Source: Paracoccaceae bacterium | GTDB lineage: Bacteria > Pseudomonadota > Alphaproteobacteria > Rhodobacterales > Rhodobacteraceae | Reading direction: 5' to 3' | NCBI GenBank assembly: GCA_023383015.1 | Contig: JAHDXW010000020.1 | Coordinates: 1 to 64,000 of the forward strand | DNA length: 64,000 nt | Shown here: positions 1-8,756 of the stretch, in pieces | Layout of the letters: each line of letters starts with the position of its first letter | Position numbering within the stretch: the stretch's first letter is position 1 | Notes under the pieces: model-generated | Seen by the model: only the letters and a program-made list of their open reading frames with translations | Database searches by the model: none | Told to the model about the DNA's origin: nothing | Position numbers and translations under genes: made by a program

Positions 1-534
1 CAGGGCTCGGCCCAGGGGATGGAGCGGACGACGGCCGACTACATGGGGATGCTGGCCACGGTGATGAACGCCCTCGCCATGCAGTCGGCGCTCGAGAGCA
101 TGGGTGTCTTCACCCGCGTGATCTCGGCCATCCCGATGGACCAGATATGCGAGCCCTACATCCGCCGCCGGGCGGTGCGGCACCTGGAGAAGAAGCGCGT
201 CTGCATCTTCGCCGCCGGCACCGGCAACCCCTATTTCACGACCGACACGGCGGCGACGCTGCGGGCCTCGGAGATGGCCTGCGAGGCGATCTTCAAGGGC
301 ACCAAGGTCGACGGCGTCTACGACCGCGACCCCGCCCGCCACGCCGATGCGGTGCGCTTCGATCGCGTCAGCTATGACGAGGTGCTGGCAAGGAACCTCA
401 AGGTGATGGACGCCAGCGCCATTGCGCTGGCCCGCGACAACGACCTGCCGATCGTCGTCTTCTCGCTGGACGAGCCCGGTGGCTTCCGCGGCATCCTGCG
501 CGGCGAGGGGCGATACACGCTGGTGCATGGCTAG
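1..534 (+). CDS. pyrH: UMP kinase, C-terminal part (start lies outside the window)
   Basis: Bacterial hexameric UMP kinase, which phosphorylates UMP to UDP in cytosolic pyrimidine nucleotide synthesis. The frame is open from base 1, so only the last 177 residues are present and the true start is upstream. Family signatures seen are [13 protein letters not shown] (bases about 217-255), the loop [13 protein letters not shown], and a C-terminal region rich in small residues with [13 protein letters not shown]. It is followed 122 bases later by frr, the usual order in alphaproteobacteria (tsf-pyrH-frr), so it is probably co-transcribed with the downstream envelope genes. No odd features in the visible part. 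Confidence 0.96.
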   Translation, partial: QGSAQGMERTTADYMGMLATVMNALAMQSALESMGVFTRVISAIPMDQICEPYIRRRAVRHLEKKRVCIFAAGTGNPYFTTDTAATLRASEMACEAIFKGTKVDGVYDRDPARHADAVRFDRVSYDEVLARNLKVMDASAIALARDNDLPIVVFSLDEPGGFRGILRGEGRYTLVHG

Positions 535-656
535 GGCTATACCCAAGCGCACCGCCCGGTGCTATAGCGCGAGAGGTGGCGTGCCGCCCGGCGGTGCGCC
601 GGAACGAGGGGCGGCGCCCGAGCAGGGCACCGCGTGAGACGTGCGAGGACCAGCCC

Positions 657-1223
657 ATGCCCGACAGCGACAGGGAGATCGACTTCGACGGACTGCAGCG
701 CCGCATGGACGGCGCGCTGGCCGCGCTGCGCCAGGAGTTCGCGAGCCTGCGTACCGGCCGCGCATCGGCCGGCATGCTCGAGCCGATCCATGTCGATGCT
801 TATGGCCAGATGACGCCGGTCAACCAGCTGGGCACCATCAACGTGCCCGAGCCGCGGATGGTGACGATCAACGTCTGGGACCGCGCGATGGTCTCGAAGG
901 TGGAGAAGGCGATCCGCGATTCCGGCCTCGGCATCAACCCGATCACCGACGGGCCGATCATCCGCCTGCCGATCCCGGAACTGAACGAGGAGCGCCGGCG
1001 CGAGCTGACCAGGGTTGCCGCCCAGTATGCCGAGCATGCGCGGGTGGCTGTCCGCAACGTCCGGCGCGACGGCATGGACCAGCTCAAGCGCGCCAAGACC
1101 CACGGGATGAGCGAGGACGACGCCAAGATGTGGGCCGACGAGGTCCAGGACCTGACCGACAAGGCGATCGGTACGGTCGACAAGATGCTCGAGACGAAGC
1201 AGCACGAGATCATGCAGGTCTGA
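657..1223 (+). CDS. frr: ribosome recycling factor
   Basis: Ribosome recycling factor (188 aa; E. coli is 185), which with EF-G splits the post-termination ribosome. The ATG at 657 is chosen because GAGGA (645-649) sits 7 nt upstream and the protein then begins like family members; an in-frame start at 576 would add 27 unsupported residues. Conserved blocks seen are LRTGRAS near residue 27, the [12 protein letters not shown] stretch, and the [19 protein letters not shown] / RRDGMDQLK helix region. Second gene of the pyrH-frr-uppS-cdsA-dxr-rseP run. Confidence 0.96.
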   Translation: MPDSDREIDFDGLQRRMDGALAALRQEFASLRTGRASAGMLEPIHVDAYGQMTPVNQLGTINVPEPRMVTINVWDRAMVSKVEKAIRDSGLGINPITDGPIIRLPIPELNEERRRELTRVAAQYAEHARVAVRNVRRDGMDQLKRAKTHGMSEDDAKMWADEVQDLTDKAIGTVDKMLETKQHEIMQV

Positions 1224-1271
1224 GGCCGCCGCCGGGGAACAGGCGGGGGGCAGCGCAGAGGGGGCAGGTTG

Positions 1272-2069
1272 GTGGCAGGCAACGAGACGGCGGGGGGCGC
1301 GGCCGCGCTGCCCGCGACCGCGCGGGAACCGGGGGCGTCGCGCGCGGCGGCCGCGACCCCCCCCGCCCGGGTTCCGGCGCATGTGGCTGTGATCATGGAC
1401 GGCAACGGCCGCTGGGCGACCGGCCGCGGCTGGCCCCGGCTGGTGGGCCACCGGCGCGGCGCCGAGCGGGTCAAGGAGGTCGTGACCGCCGCCCCGGACC
1501 TCGGCATCCGCTGGCTGACCCTCTATGCCTTCTCGACCGAGAACTGGAAGCGCAGCGTCGAGGAGGTGATCGGGCTGATGCGCCTGTTCTCGCGCTACAT
1601 CGAGCGCGAGGCCGACCGGCTGTCGGAGGAGGGGGTCCGGATGCGCTTCATCGGTGACCGCGGGCCGCTCGAATCGCGGCTGCGCCGGCTGATGGACGGC
1701 ATCGAGGCGCGGACCGCCGGCAACACGCGGCTGAACCTGACGGTGGCGATCAACTACGGCGGCCGCGACGAGATCCTGCGTGCGGCGCAGGCGCTGGTCG
1801 CGGCGGCGGCCTCGGGCGAGATCGCGCCCGGTGCGGCTGACGAGGCCGCCTTCGCCGCGCGCCTCGATACCGCCGGCCTGCCCGACCCCGACCTCGTCAT
1901 CCGCACCTCGGGCGAGACCCGCATCTCGAACTTCCTGCTCTGGCAGTCGGCCTATGCCGAGTACGAGTTCACACCCACCCTGTGGCCCGATTTCACCCCA
2001 GCCGAACTTGCCGCCATCGTCGCCCGCTACGGCCAGCGCGAGCGCCGCTTCGGGGCGGTCGCGGTCTGA
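1272..2069 (+). CDS. uppS: undecaprenyl diphosphate synthase (isoprenyl transferase)
   Basis: Cis-prenyltransferase that makes the C55 lipid carrier for peptidoglycan and LPS. Signatures: AHVAVIMDGNGRWATGRG (catalytic Asp near residue 43), TLYAFSTENWKR, LTVAINYGGRDE and the C-terminal LVIRTSGETRISNFLLWQ. GTG at 1272 is taken as start; a TTG at 1269 directly before it is equally possible. Either gives an Ala/Pro-rich N-terminal extension of about 35 residues ahead of the conserved core, longer than in E. coli. The spacing to frr (48 nt) and the 16-nt gap to cdsA suggest one operon. Confidence 0.95.
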   Translation: MAGNETAGGAAALPATAREPGASRAAAATPPARVPAHVAVIMDGNGRWATGRGWPRLVGHRRGAERVKEVVTAAPDLGIRWLTLYAFSTENWKRSVEEVIGLMRLFSRYIEREADRLSEEGVRMRFIGDRGPLESRLRRLMDGIEARTAGNTRLNLTVAINYGGRDEILRAAQALVAAAASGEIAPGAADEAAFAARLDTAGLPDPDLVIRTSGETRISNFLLWQSAYAEYEFTPTLWPDFTPAELAAIVARYGQRERRFGAVAV

Positions 2070-2085
2070 GCGGCCGGGGCGGGCG

Positions 2086-2889
2086 ATGGCGCCGGCACCC
2101 GGACGCTTTGCCGACCTCGGCCCCCGCGTGCTGTCGGCCGCGGCGCTGGCGGGACCGGGCTTCGCCGCGCTGTGGTTCGGCGGACCGGTGTTCATGGCGC
2201 TGGTGGCGCTGGTCGTCGGGGTGATGGTCTGGGAACTGTCGGGCCTTGCGCTGCCGCACGGCACCGAGGGCTGGATGGCCGCCGCGCTGGGCGGCGTCGC
2301 GGCCGTGGCGGTCGCGCTGTCGCGGCTGGTGCCGCCGGAATACGTGCTGCCGCTCGCCCTTCTGCCGGCGGTGGCGGCGATCCTCCTGGCTCGCGGCGGG
2401 CGGCGGCTGTTCGCGCCGCTGGCGGCGCTTCTGGTGCTGGCTGGGTTCGGGCTTCTGCACCTGCGCGAGGATCTGGGCTTCGTCTGGGTGCTGTGGCTGG
2501 TGCTGGTGGTCATGGCCACCGATGTGCTGGGCTATTTCGCCGGCAATCTGCTCGGCGGCCCGCGGCTGTGGCCGCGCGTCAGCCCCAAGAAGACCTGGGC
2601 GGGCACGCTGGCAGGCTGGACCGGTGCGGCGGCGGTCGGGGCGGGCTTCGTTCTCGCGACCGGCGCGGGTGCGGCGCTGGTGACGCTGTCGGTCGCCGCG
2701 TCGATGGCCGCGCAGATCGGGGACATCTCCGAGAGCGCGGTCAAGCGGCGGGCGGGAGTGAAGGACGCCTCGCACCTGATCCCCGGCCACGGCGGCCTTT
2801 TCGACCGCTTCGACGGGCTGTTCGCCGCCACCGTCTTCTTCCTCGTCGCCGAGCGGGTGGTCGCCTTCCCGCCACCGGGAGGCGGCTAG
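2086..2889 (+). CDS. cdsA: phosphatidate cytidylyltransferase
   Basis: CDP-diacylglycerol synthase (267 aa), an integral membrane enzyme converting phosphatidate and CTP to CDP-diacylglycerol, the precursor of all bacterial phospholipids. Several Leu/Ala/Val-rich membrane helices fill the first 200 residues. The family signature near the C-terminus is clear: SESAVKR then KDASHLIPGHGGLFDRFDG. ATG 2086 is preferred because upstream in-frame starts lie inside uppS. It ends 4 nt before dxr, consistent with coupled translation. Confidence 0.95.
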   Translation: MAPAPGRFADLGPRVLSAAALAGPGFAALWFGGPVFMALVALVVGVMVWELSGLALPHGTEGWMAAALGGVAAVAVALSRLVPPEYVLPLALLPAVAAILLARGGRRLFAPLAALLVLAGFGLLHLREDLGFVWVLWLVLVVMATDVLGYFAGNLLGGPRLWPRVSPKKTWAGTLAGWTGAAAVGAGFVLATGAGAALVTLSVAASMAAQIGDISESAVKRRAGVKDASHLIPGHGGLFDRFDGLFAATVFFLVAERVVAFPPPGGG

Positions 2890-2893
2890 CCCG

Positions 2894-4066
2894 ATGCGCC
2901 GTATCACGGTCCTGGGAGCAACCGGCTCGATCGGCGACAGCACGCTCGACCTGATCGACCGCGACCGCGATGCCTGGCAGGTGGTGGCACTGACCGGGGG
3001 GCGGAACGTGGCGCTGCTGGCCGCCCGCGCACGCGGTTTCGGCGCTGCCCTCGCGGTCACCGCCGACCCCGCGCGGCTGGGAGAGCTGCGCGAGCTCCTG
3101 GCGGGCAGCGGCGTGGAGGCGGCAGCCGGGCCCGCGGCGCTGGTCGAGGCCGCCGAACGGCCCGCGGATGTCACGGTCTCGGCGATCGTCGGGGCGGCGG
3201 GGCTGGCACCGGGGTTCCGGGCCCTGGCGCAGGGGGGGCGGCTTGCGCTGGCCAACAAGGAAAGCCTGGTCGCCGCCGGCCCGCTGCTCATGGCCGAGGC
3301 GGCACGCCACGGCGCCAGCATCCTGCCCGTCGACAGCGAGCATTCGGCGGTCTTCCAGGCGCTTGCGGGCGAGGACATCGCGACGGTCGAGCGCATCGTC
3401 ATCACCGCCTCGGGCGGGCCGTTCCGTAACTGGCCGGCGGAGCGGCTGGCAACCGCCACGGTGGCCGAGGCGGCGGCCCATCCGCGCTGGTCGATGGGCC
3501 AGAGGATCTCGATCGACAGCGCAAGCCTCTTCAACAAGGCGCTGGAACTCATTGAGGCAAGGGAGTTCTTCGGCGTCGCACCGGAGCAGGTCGAAGTTGT
3601 CGTGCATCCCCAGTCGATCATCCATGCGCTGGTCGGCTTCGTCGACGGGGCGATGATGGCCCATCTCGGCGCGCCCGACATGCGCCATGCCATCGGCTAT
3701 GCGCTGAACTGGCCGGTGCGCCGGCCGCTGCCGGTGCGGCGGCTCGACCTCGTCGCGCTCGGTGCGCTTGCCTTCGAGGCGCCGGACCCGCTGCGCTTTC
3801 CCGCCCTGCGGCTGGCGCGGGCGGTGATGGCCACCGGCGGGCTGGCCGGGGCAGCCTTCAACGCCGCCAAGGAGGTGGCACTCGACGGCTTCATTGCCCA
3901 GCGGCTGCGATTTCCCGACATGGCGGCAGTGGTCGAGGCGACGCTCGACCGGCTTTCGGCCGACCGCGGCCTCACAATCGCCCCAAGCCGGCTTGATGAC
4001 GTGCTGGCGATGGACCATCTGGCACGTCAGACGGCCGGGGCCATCGTGCAGGCAAGCCGGACATAG
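2894..4066 (+). CDS. dxr: 1-deoxy-D-xylulose 5-phosphate reductoisomerase
   Basis: NADPH-dependent DXP reductoisomerase (390 aa), second step of the MEP isoprenoid pathway, feeding uppS and quinone synthesis. Seen: NADPH-binding LGATGSIGDSTLDLI at the N-terminus, ANKESLV, metal/substrate block PVDSEHSA, ITASGGPFR, HPRWSMGQRISIDSASLFNK and VHPQSIIHALV. Full length compared with E. coli (398). It lies between cdsA and rseP as in most alphaproteobacteria. The later MEP enzyme ispH is also in this window, at 31761. Confidence 0.97.
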   Translation: MRRITVLGATGSIGDSTLDLIDRDRDAWQVVALTGGRNVALLAARARGFGAALAVTADPARLGELRELLAGSGVEAAAGPAALVEAAERPADVTVSAIVGAAGLAPGFRALAQGGRLALANKESLVAAGPLLMAEAARHGASILPVDSEHSAVFQALAGEDIATVERIVITASGGPFRNWPAERLATATVAEAAAHPRWSMGQRISIDSASLFNKALELIEAREFFGVAPEQVEVVVHPQSIIHALVGFVDGAMMAHLGAPDMRHAIGYALNWPVRRPLPVRRLDLVALGALAFEAPDPLRFPALRLARAVMATGGLAGAAFNAAKEVALDGFIAQRLRFPDMAAVVEATLDRLSADRGLTIAPSRLDDVLAMDHLARQTAGAIVQASRT

Positions 4067-4080
4067 AGCGGGGTAGTCAG

Positions 4081-5415
4081 GTGGACATCGGCGGTCTTGT
4101 TCCGTCCTTCGGCGGTCTGTTCTGGACCGTCCTGGCCTTTGTGGTGGCGCTGTCGATCATTGTCGCGGTGCACGAGTTCGGCCATTACATCGCCGCCCGC
4201 TGGAGCGGCATCCACGCCGAGGTGTTCTCGATCGGCTTCGGGCCGCGGCTGATGGCCTTCACGGACCGGCGCGGCACGCGCTGGCAGCTTGCCGCCCTGC
4301 CGCTCGGCGGCTATGTGCGCTTCCTTGGTGACGGCGATGCGGCCTCGGTCACGGCGGCGGGGGCGCCGCCGATGGATGCGCAGACCAGGCGCGCGACGAT
4401 GCAGGGCGCGCCCCTGTGGGCGCGGGCGGTGACTGTCGCGGCCGGGCCGGCGGCCAACTTCCTGCTGTCGGCGCTGGTGTTTGCCGGTGCCATCATGGCC
4501 GCGGGCGTGGCGACCGAGGCACCCGTCGTCGGCAGCCTGCGGCCGCTGCCCTATGCCGTGCAGGAGGTCCGGCCGGGCGACCGCATCCTTGCGGTGGGCG
4601 GCATCGCCACCCCCGACGGGGCCGGGCTTGCGGCTGCCGTCGAGCGGCTTTCCCCGACCGAGACGGTGGACTACCGGGTGATGCGCGACGGCGCCGAGCG
4701 CGAGGTGGCGGGGCCCTTCCCCTTTCCGCCGGTGGCCGATTCGGTGCAGCCGGTATCGGCTGCCCACGACGCCGGCCTGTTGCCGGGCGACGTGGTGCTG
4801 GCGGTCGACGGCGTGCCGATCCACGCCTTCAGCGAGCTGCGCGCGCGGGTGGGCGAGTCGGGCGGGCGGACGCTCGTGCTGTCGGTCTGGCGTGACGGCG
4901 CGACGGTCGAGATCACGCTCACGCCCCGCCGTGTCGACCTGCCGCTGCCGGAGGGCGGTTTCGAGACGCGGTGGCTGATCGGCCTGTCGGGGGGGCTGTT
5001 CTTCGAGCCCGAGACGCGCACGCCGGGGCCGTTCGAGGCGCTGCAGCGCGGGGTCGAGCAGACCGTGCATGTGGCCGGCACCAGCCTGTCGGCCCTGTGG
5101 CACATGGTCACCGGCGCCATCAGTGCCTGCAACCTGCGCGGGCCGATCGGGATCGCCGAGACCTCGGGCGCGGCCGCGTCGCAGGGGCTGGCGAGCTTCA
5201 TCTGGTTTGTCGCGGTGTTGTCGACCGCGGTCGGCCTGCTGAACCTGTTCCCGGTACCGGTGCTGGACGGCGGGCATCTGGTCTTCCAGGCCTGGGAGGC
5301 CGTCACCGGCCGGCCGCCCGGCGACCGGGCGCTGCGCATCCTGATGGGAATCGGTCTGACCCTGCTGCTCGGGCTGATGGCCTTCGCCCTGACCAACGAC
5401 CTTTTCTGCCCCTGA
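4081..5415 (+). CDS. rseP: RIP site-2 metalloprotease RseP
   Basis: Inner-membrane zinc protease (444 aa) that performs intramembrane cleavage of anti-sigma factors and remnant signal peptides. The zinc motif HEFGH begins at residue 31 in the first membrane helix; two PDZ-like regions follow (about residues 150-300), and the third zinc ligand block NLFPVPVLDGGHL lies near the C-terminus, followed by a last helix. GTG 4081 is the start, 14 nt after dxr. Genome order dxr-rseP-bamA is typical and links the protease to envelope-stress control. Confidence 0.96.
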   Translation: MDIGGLVPSFGGLFWTVLAFVVALSIIVAVHEFGHYIAARWSGIHAEVFSIGFGPRLMAFTDRRGTRWQLAALPLGGYVRFLGDGDAASVTAAGAPPMDAQTRRATMQGAPLWARAVTVAAGPAANFLLSALVFAGAIMAAGVATEAPVVGSLRPLPYAVQEVRPGDRILAVGGIATPDGAGLAAAVERLSPTETVDYRVMRDGAEREVAGPFPFPPVADSVQPVSAAHDAGLLPGDVVLAVDGVPIHAFSELRARVGESGGRTLVLSVWRDGATVEITLTPRRVDLPLPEGGFETRWLIGLSGGLFFEPETRTPGPFEALQRGVEQTVHVAGTSLSALWHMVTGAISACNLRGPIGIAETSGAAASQGLASFIWFVAVLSTAVGLLNLFPVPVLDGGHLVFQAWEAVTGRPPGDRALRILMGIGLTLLLGLMAFALTNDLFCP

Positions 5416-5472
5416 TCCGGTCGCCGCCCGGTTGTGGCCGCATTGGTGCCGCATTCCGCGGCTAGTCCATTG

Positions 5473-5486
5473 CCATCGCTCGATGG
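5473..5486. other. short inverted repeat upstream of the 52-aa membrane protein
   Basis: CCATCG (5473-5478), 2-nt loop, CGATGG (5481-5486), perfect 6-bp arms ending 13 bases before the ATG at 5500. It could be an operator or a hairpin near the ribosome-binding site. No function can be assigned. Confidence 0.3.
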
Positions 5487-5499
5487 ATGGGGTGTTCCC

Positions 5500-5658
5500 A
5501 TGGAAATGATCCACAACGGCTACCGCGGCCTGTCGCTGATCGTCAATCTCAACCGTGACAGCCTGTTCTTCGTGGGAACGATCGTGGTGGGCCTGCTTGC
5601 GGGCGCCTTCCTCGGCCAGGCGATCGTCGGCGCGCTTCATCCGCCGACGGGGTTCTGA
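5500..5658 (+). CDS. small single-pass membrane protein between rseP and bamA
   Basis: A 52-residue protein starting MEMIHNGYRG. A polar N-terminal segment with LIVNLNRDSLFF is followed by one hydrophobic helix of about 22 residues (residues 25-46) and a short tail ending HPPTGF. ATG 5500 is preferred over a start at 5434, which would add 22 non-conserved-looking residues; a G-rich stretch (GGATGGGG) precedes it. It is the last gene before a strong terminator. I do not recognise a named family; the clear membrane helix and its position suggest a real small envelope protein. Confidence 0.6.
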   Translation: MEMIHNGYRGLSLIVNLNRDSLFFVGTIVVGLLAGAFLGQAIVGALHPPTGF

Positions 5659-5689
5659 GCCCCCCACCCGCACCACCCCGACCTCGCCC

Positions 5690-5732
5690 GCGACCGCGCC
5701 CGGCCCACCCGCCCGGCGCGGTCGCAGCTTTT
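5690..5732 (+). terminator. Rho-independent terminator after the pyrH-rseP operon
   Basis: Perfect 11-bp stem: GCGACCGCGCC (5690-5700) pairs with GGCGCGGTCGC (5715-5725), 14-nt loop, followed by AGCTTTT. The T run overlaps the next -35 element. It separates the upstream operon from bamA. Confidence 0.75.
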
Positions 5733-5759
5733 GACAAGCCCCTCCGGAGCCGCTACCAA
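5731..5759 (+). promoter_or_regulatory. putative sigma-70-type promoter of bamA-skp
   Basis: TTGACA (5731-5736, perfect -35), 17-nt spacer, TACCAA (5754-5759). Transcription would begin near 5766, which fits translation starting at ATG 5796 rather than the GTG at 5766. The -35 abuts the preceding terminator. Confidence 0.55.
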
Positions 5760-5795
5760 CTCCCGGTGTCGGAACGAAAAAGGCGGGGCGGAACG

Positions 5796-8159
5796 ATGAG
5801 GGCACCGGCAGCGATCTCGACCTTGCCCGCCGTCGCCCGAAGGCTTCGACAGGGCCTTGCCGCTGTTTCCGTTTTTCTTTGCGTGGCAATGAGTTGGGCG
5901 ACGATCCCGCAGCCGGCCGCGAGCCAGGACTTCAGCTTCTCGGCGGTCCAGATCGAGGGCAACGTCCGGATAGAGGCGGCCACCATCCTCGCTTATGCCG
6001 GAATCGCCCGCGGGCGGGCAGTCAGCGCGGCCGAGCTGAATGCCGCCTACCAGCGCATCCTCGCCTCCGGCCTGTTCGAGGAGGTCGAACTGATCCCGGC
6101 GGGGGGGACGCTGGTGATCCGCGTGCGTGAATACCCCACGATCAGCCTGGTCGCGTTCGAGGGCAACCGGCGAATTGACGACGATGCGCTGGCGCGCATC
6201 GTGCGGTCGCAGTCGCGGCGGGTCTACTCGCCCTCGCAGGCCGAGTCGGACGCCGCCGCGATCGTCGAGGCCTACCGCCAGGCCGGCCGCTTCGCCGCCA
6301 TCGTGACGCCAAAGATCATTCCGCGGTCGGACAACCGGGTCGACCTGGTGTTCGAGATCCGCGAGGGCGCGGTGGTGGAGATCGAGCGGATCACCTTCGT
6401 CGGCAACCGCGACTTCTCCAACGCCAGGCTGCGGCGGGTACTGGACACCAAGCAGGCGGGTTTGCTGCGGACGCTGATCGCCCGCGATACCTTCAACCCC
6501 GACCGCATCGAGTTCGACAAGCAACTGCTCACCGACTTCTACCGCTCGCGCGGCTACGTCGACTTCGAGGTGCTGTCGGTTGCCAGCGAGATCGCCCGCG
6601 AGCGCGACGCCTTCTTCATCACCTATACCATCCGCGAGGGCCAGCCGTTCCGGGTGGGCAGCGTCACCACCACGAGCGAGGTGGCCGAGGCCGACCCGGC
6701 CGAGTTCGAGCGCGTGCTGCGGCTGCGGCCGGGCGTGACCTATTCGCCGACGGTCATCGAGACCAACATTGCCCGGCTGGAGAACCATGCCACCCGTCAG
6801 GGGCTGGCCTTCATCCGCGTCGAGCCGCGCATCACCCGCAACGACCGCGACCTGACGCTCGACGTCGAGTTCGCCATCGTCCGCGGCCCGCGCATATTCG
6901 TCGAGCGGATCGACATCGAGGGCAACTCGCGCACGCTCGACCAGGTGATCCGGCGCCAGTTCCGCTCTGTCGAGGGCGACCCCTTCAACCCGCGCGAGAT
7001 CCGCGAGGCGGCCGAGCGGATCCGGGCGCTGGGGCATTTCACCAACGCGGCGGTCGAGGGGCGGCAGGGGTCGACCCCTGACCAGGTCATCATCGACGTC
7101 GATGTCGAGGAGGCGCAGACCGGCTCGCTGTCGCTCGGCGCCAGCTACAGCGTCAACACCGGGCCCGGCTTTGTCGTCAGCTTCAGCGAATCGAACTTTC
7201 TCGGCCGCGGCCAGTACCTTGGCGTCACCCTCGGAAGCGGCGTGCGAAACACCAACTCGCAGCTGACCTTTGTCGAGCCGGCGTTCCTGGACCGCGACCT
7301 GCGCTTCCGCTTTTCGGCCTACCGCAACCTGTTCGAGCCGCCGAACGCCCGCTACAGCCTGTCGAACCTGGGCATCACCCCCTCGATCGAGTTCCCGCTG
7401 CGTGAAAACGCGCGGCTGGAGCTGCGCTACCGGCTGTCGGACGACCGCATCTACGACGTCGACCGCGGTGATCCCGACAACACGCTTGACAACGGCTCCT
7501 CGGCCATCCTGCAGCGCGAGTCCGGCTCGCGGGTGACGAGCGCGGTGGGCTACACCTTCTCATTCGACAACCGCCGCACCGGCATCGACCCGCTGGGCGG
7601 GGTGCTGGTGCGGTTCGGGCAGGACTTCGCCGGGCTCGGCGGCGACATGCAGTATGTCTCCTCGACGGCGCTGCTGTCGGTCGAGCGCAGGGTGATGAGC
7701 GAGGAGGTCACGCTGAGAGCCGAGCTCGAGGGCGGAGCGCTGTTCATGCTGTCGGGCAACAGCCGCATCACGGACCGCTTCAACCTGTTCGGCAAGATGC
7801 GCGGCTTCGCCCCGAACGGCGTCGGCCCGCGCGACCTGACCGCATCCAACCGCGACGCGCTGGGTGGCAACTACTTCTTCGTCGCGCGACTCGAGGCCGA
7901 GTTCCCGCTCGGCCTGCCCGAGGAATACGGGCTGTCGGGCGGGCTTTTCCTTGACGTCGGTTCGGTCTGGGGGCTGGACGACACCGCCGGCACCTCGGGA
8001 CCGGTGGACGACTCGATGCGGTTGCGCGCGGCGGCGGGGTTCTCGCTGTTCTGGCGCACGCCGATCGGGCCGCTGCGGATGAACTTCGCGGCGCCGCTGA
8101 TGAAGGAAAGCTATGACAAGGACCAGTTCTTCGACCTGACGATCTCGACCCGGTTCTGA
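5796..8159 (+). CDS. bamA: outer membrane protein assembly factor BamA
   Basis: Omp85-family outer-membrane insertase (787 aa from ATG 5796). Order: basic N-terminus and signal peptide ending about ...AAS-QDFSFS, five POTRA domains (start of the first at FSAVQIEGNVRIEA; later IVERITFVGNRDF-like and IFVERIDIEGNSRT units), then the 16-strand barrel with the C-terminal outer-membrane signal ending in phenylalanine (TISTRF). ATG 5796 is chosen over GTG 5766 because AGGCGGGG lies 8 nt upstream and the putative transcription start is near 5766. Skp follows 2 nt later. Confidence 0.95.
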   Translation: MRAPAAISTLPAVARRLRQGLAAVSVFLCVAMSWATIPQPAASQDFSFSAVQIEGNVRIEAATILAYAGIARGRAVSAAELNAAYQRILASGLFEEVELIPAGGTLVIRVREYPTISLVAFEGNRRIDDDALARIVRSQSRRVYSPSQAESDAAAIVEAYRQAGRFAAIVTPKIIPRSDNRVDLVFEIREGAVVEIERITFVGNRDFSNARLRRVLDTKQAGLLRTLIARDTFNPDRIEFDKQLLTDFYRSRGYVDFEVLSVASEIARERDAFFITYTIREGQPFRVGSVTTTSEVAEADPAEFERVLRLRPGVTYSPTVIETNIARLENHATRQGLAFIRVEPRITRNDRDLTLDVEFAIVRGPRIFVERIDIEGNSRTLDQVIRRQFRSVEGDPFNPREIREAAERIRALGHFTNAAVEGRQGSTPDQVIIDVDVEEAQTGSLSLGASYSVNTGPGFVVSFSESNFLGRGQYLGVTLGSGVRNTNSQLTFVEPAFLDRDLRFRFSAYRNLFEPPNARYSLSNLGITPSIEFPLRENARLELRYRLSDDRIYDVDRGDPDNTLDNGSSAILQRESGSRVTSAVGYTFSFDNRRTGIDPLGGVLVRFGQDFAGLGGDMQYVSSTALLSVERRVMSEEVTLRAELEGGALFMLSGNSRITDRFNLFGKMRGFAPNGVGPRDLTASNRDALGGNYFFVARLEAEFPLGLPEEYGLSGGLFLDVGSVWGLDDTAGTSGPVDDSMRLRAAAGFSLFWRTPIGPLRMNFAAPLMKESYDKDQFFDLTISTRF

Positions 8160-8161
8160 CC

Positions 8162-8746
8162 ATGGCGGCGGTTCCAGGCCGCCGGCCGCAACGCGTGCTT
8201 GCGCTTGCAGCGGCGTTGTGCGCGTCGGCCGCTGCGGCGCCGGCAGTGGCGCAGGAAGGGCAGGGGCCGGAGCTGACGGTGGGGGTTCCGGTCGGGGCGG
8301 GTGTGCTGACGATCGACCCCGACCGGCTGTTTACCGGCTCGCGGATGGGCAGGCGCATGACCGAGGAGCTGGAGGCCGCGCTGCGTGAGCTTGCGGCCGA
8401 GAACCGGCGCATCGAGGCGGCGCTGACGGCCGAGGAGCGGGCGCTGACCGAGCGCCGGGCGAGCCTGGCGCCCGAGGAGTTCCGCGCGCTGGCCGAGGAG
8501 TTCGACCGCCGCGTCGAGGAGATCCGGCGCTCGCAGGATGCCAAGAGCCGGGCGCTGAACCGCCGCCGCGACGAGGACCGCCAGCGCTTCCTGGAGGCCG
8601 CGCTGCCGGTGCTGGCCCAGCTTCTGGGGGAGGCGGGGGCAAGCGTGGTGCTTGACCGGCGGGCGGTATTCCTGTCCTTCGACGAGATCGACATCACCGA
8701 CCGCGCCATCGAACGGCTGGACGAGGCCTTGGGCGGGCCGCCCTGA
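8162..8746 (+). CDS. skp: OmpH/Skp-family periplasmic chaperone
   Basis: Periplasmic holdase that escorts unfolded outer-membrane proteins to BAM (194 aa). Signal peptide to about residue 30 (ending AVAQ-EGQGPE). The next part matches the family start VGVLTIDPDRLFTGSRMGRR, then long charged helices (residues about 65-150, ELEAALRELAAENRRIEAAL) forming the coiled-coil tentacles, and a C-terminal VVLDRRAVFLS-type strand. It is 2 nt downstream of bamA. Usually fabZ-lpxA come next; here the strand switches instead. Confidence 0.88.
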   Translation: MAAVPGRRPQRVLALAAALCASAAAAPAVAQEGQGPELTVGVPVGAGVLTIDPDRLFTGSRMGRRMTEELEAALRELAAENRRIEAALTAEERALTERRASLAPEEFRALAEEFDRRVEEIRRSQDAKSRALNRRRDEDRQRFLEAALPVLAQLLGEAGASVVLDRRAVFLSFDEIDITDRAIERLDEALGGPP

Positions 8747-8756
8747 GGGCAGCCGC

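Noticed and set aside
537-2519. 660-residue open frame on the minus strand opposite frr and uppS
   Set aside because: Arg/Pro/Ala-rich translation without any motif; it is the antisense shadow of genuine genes in high-G+C DNA. The same holds for most other long frames opposite named genes.
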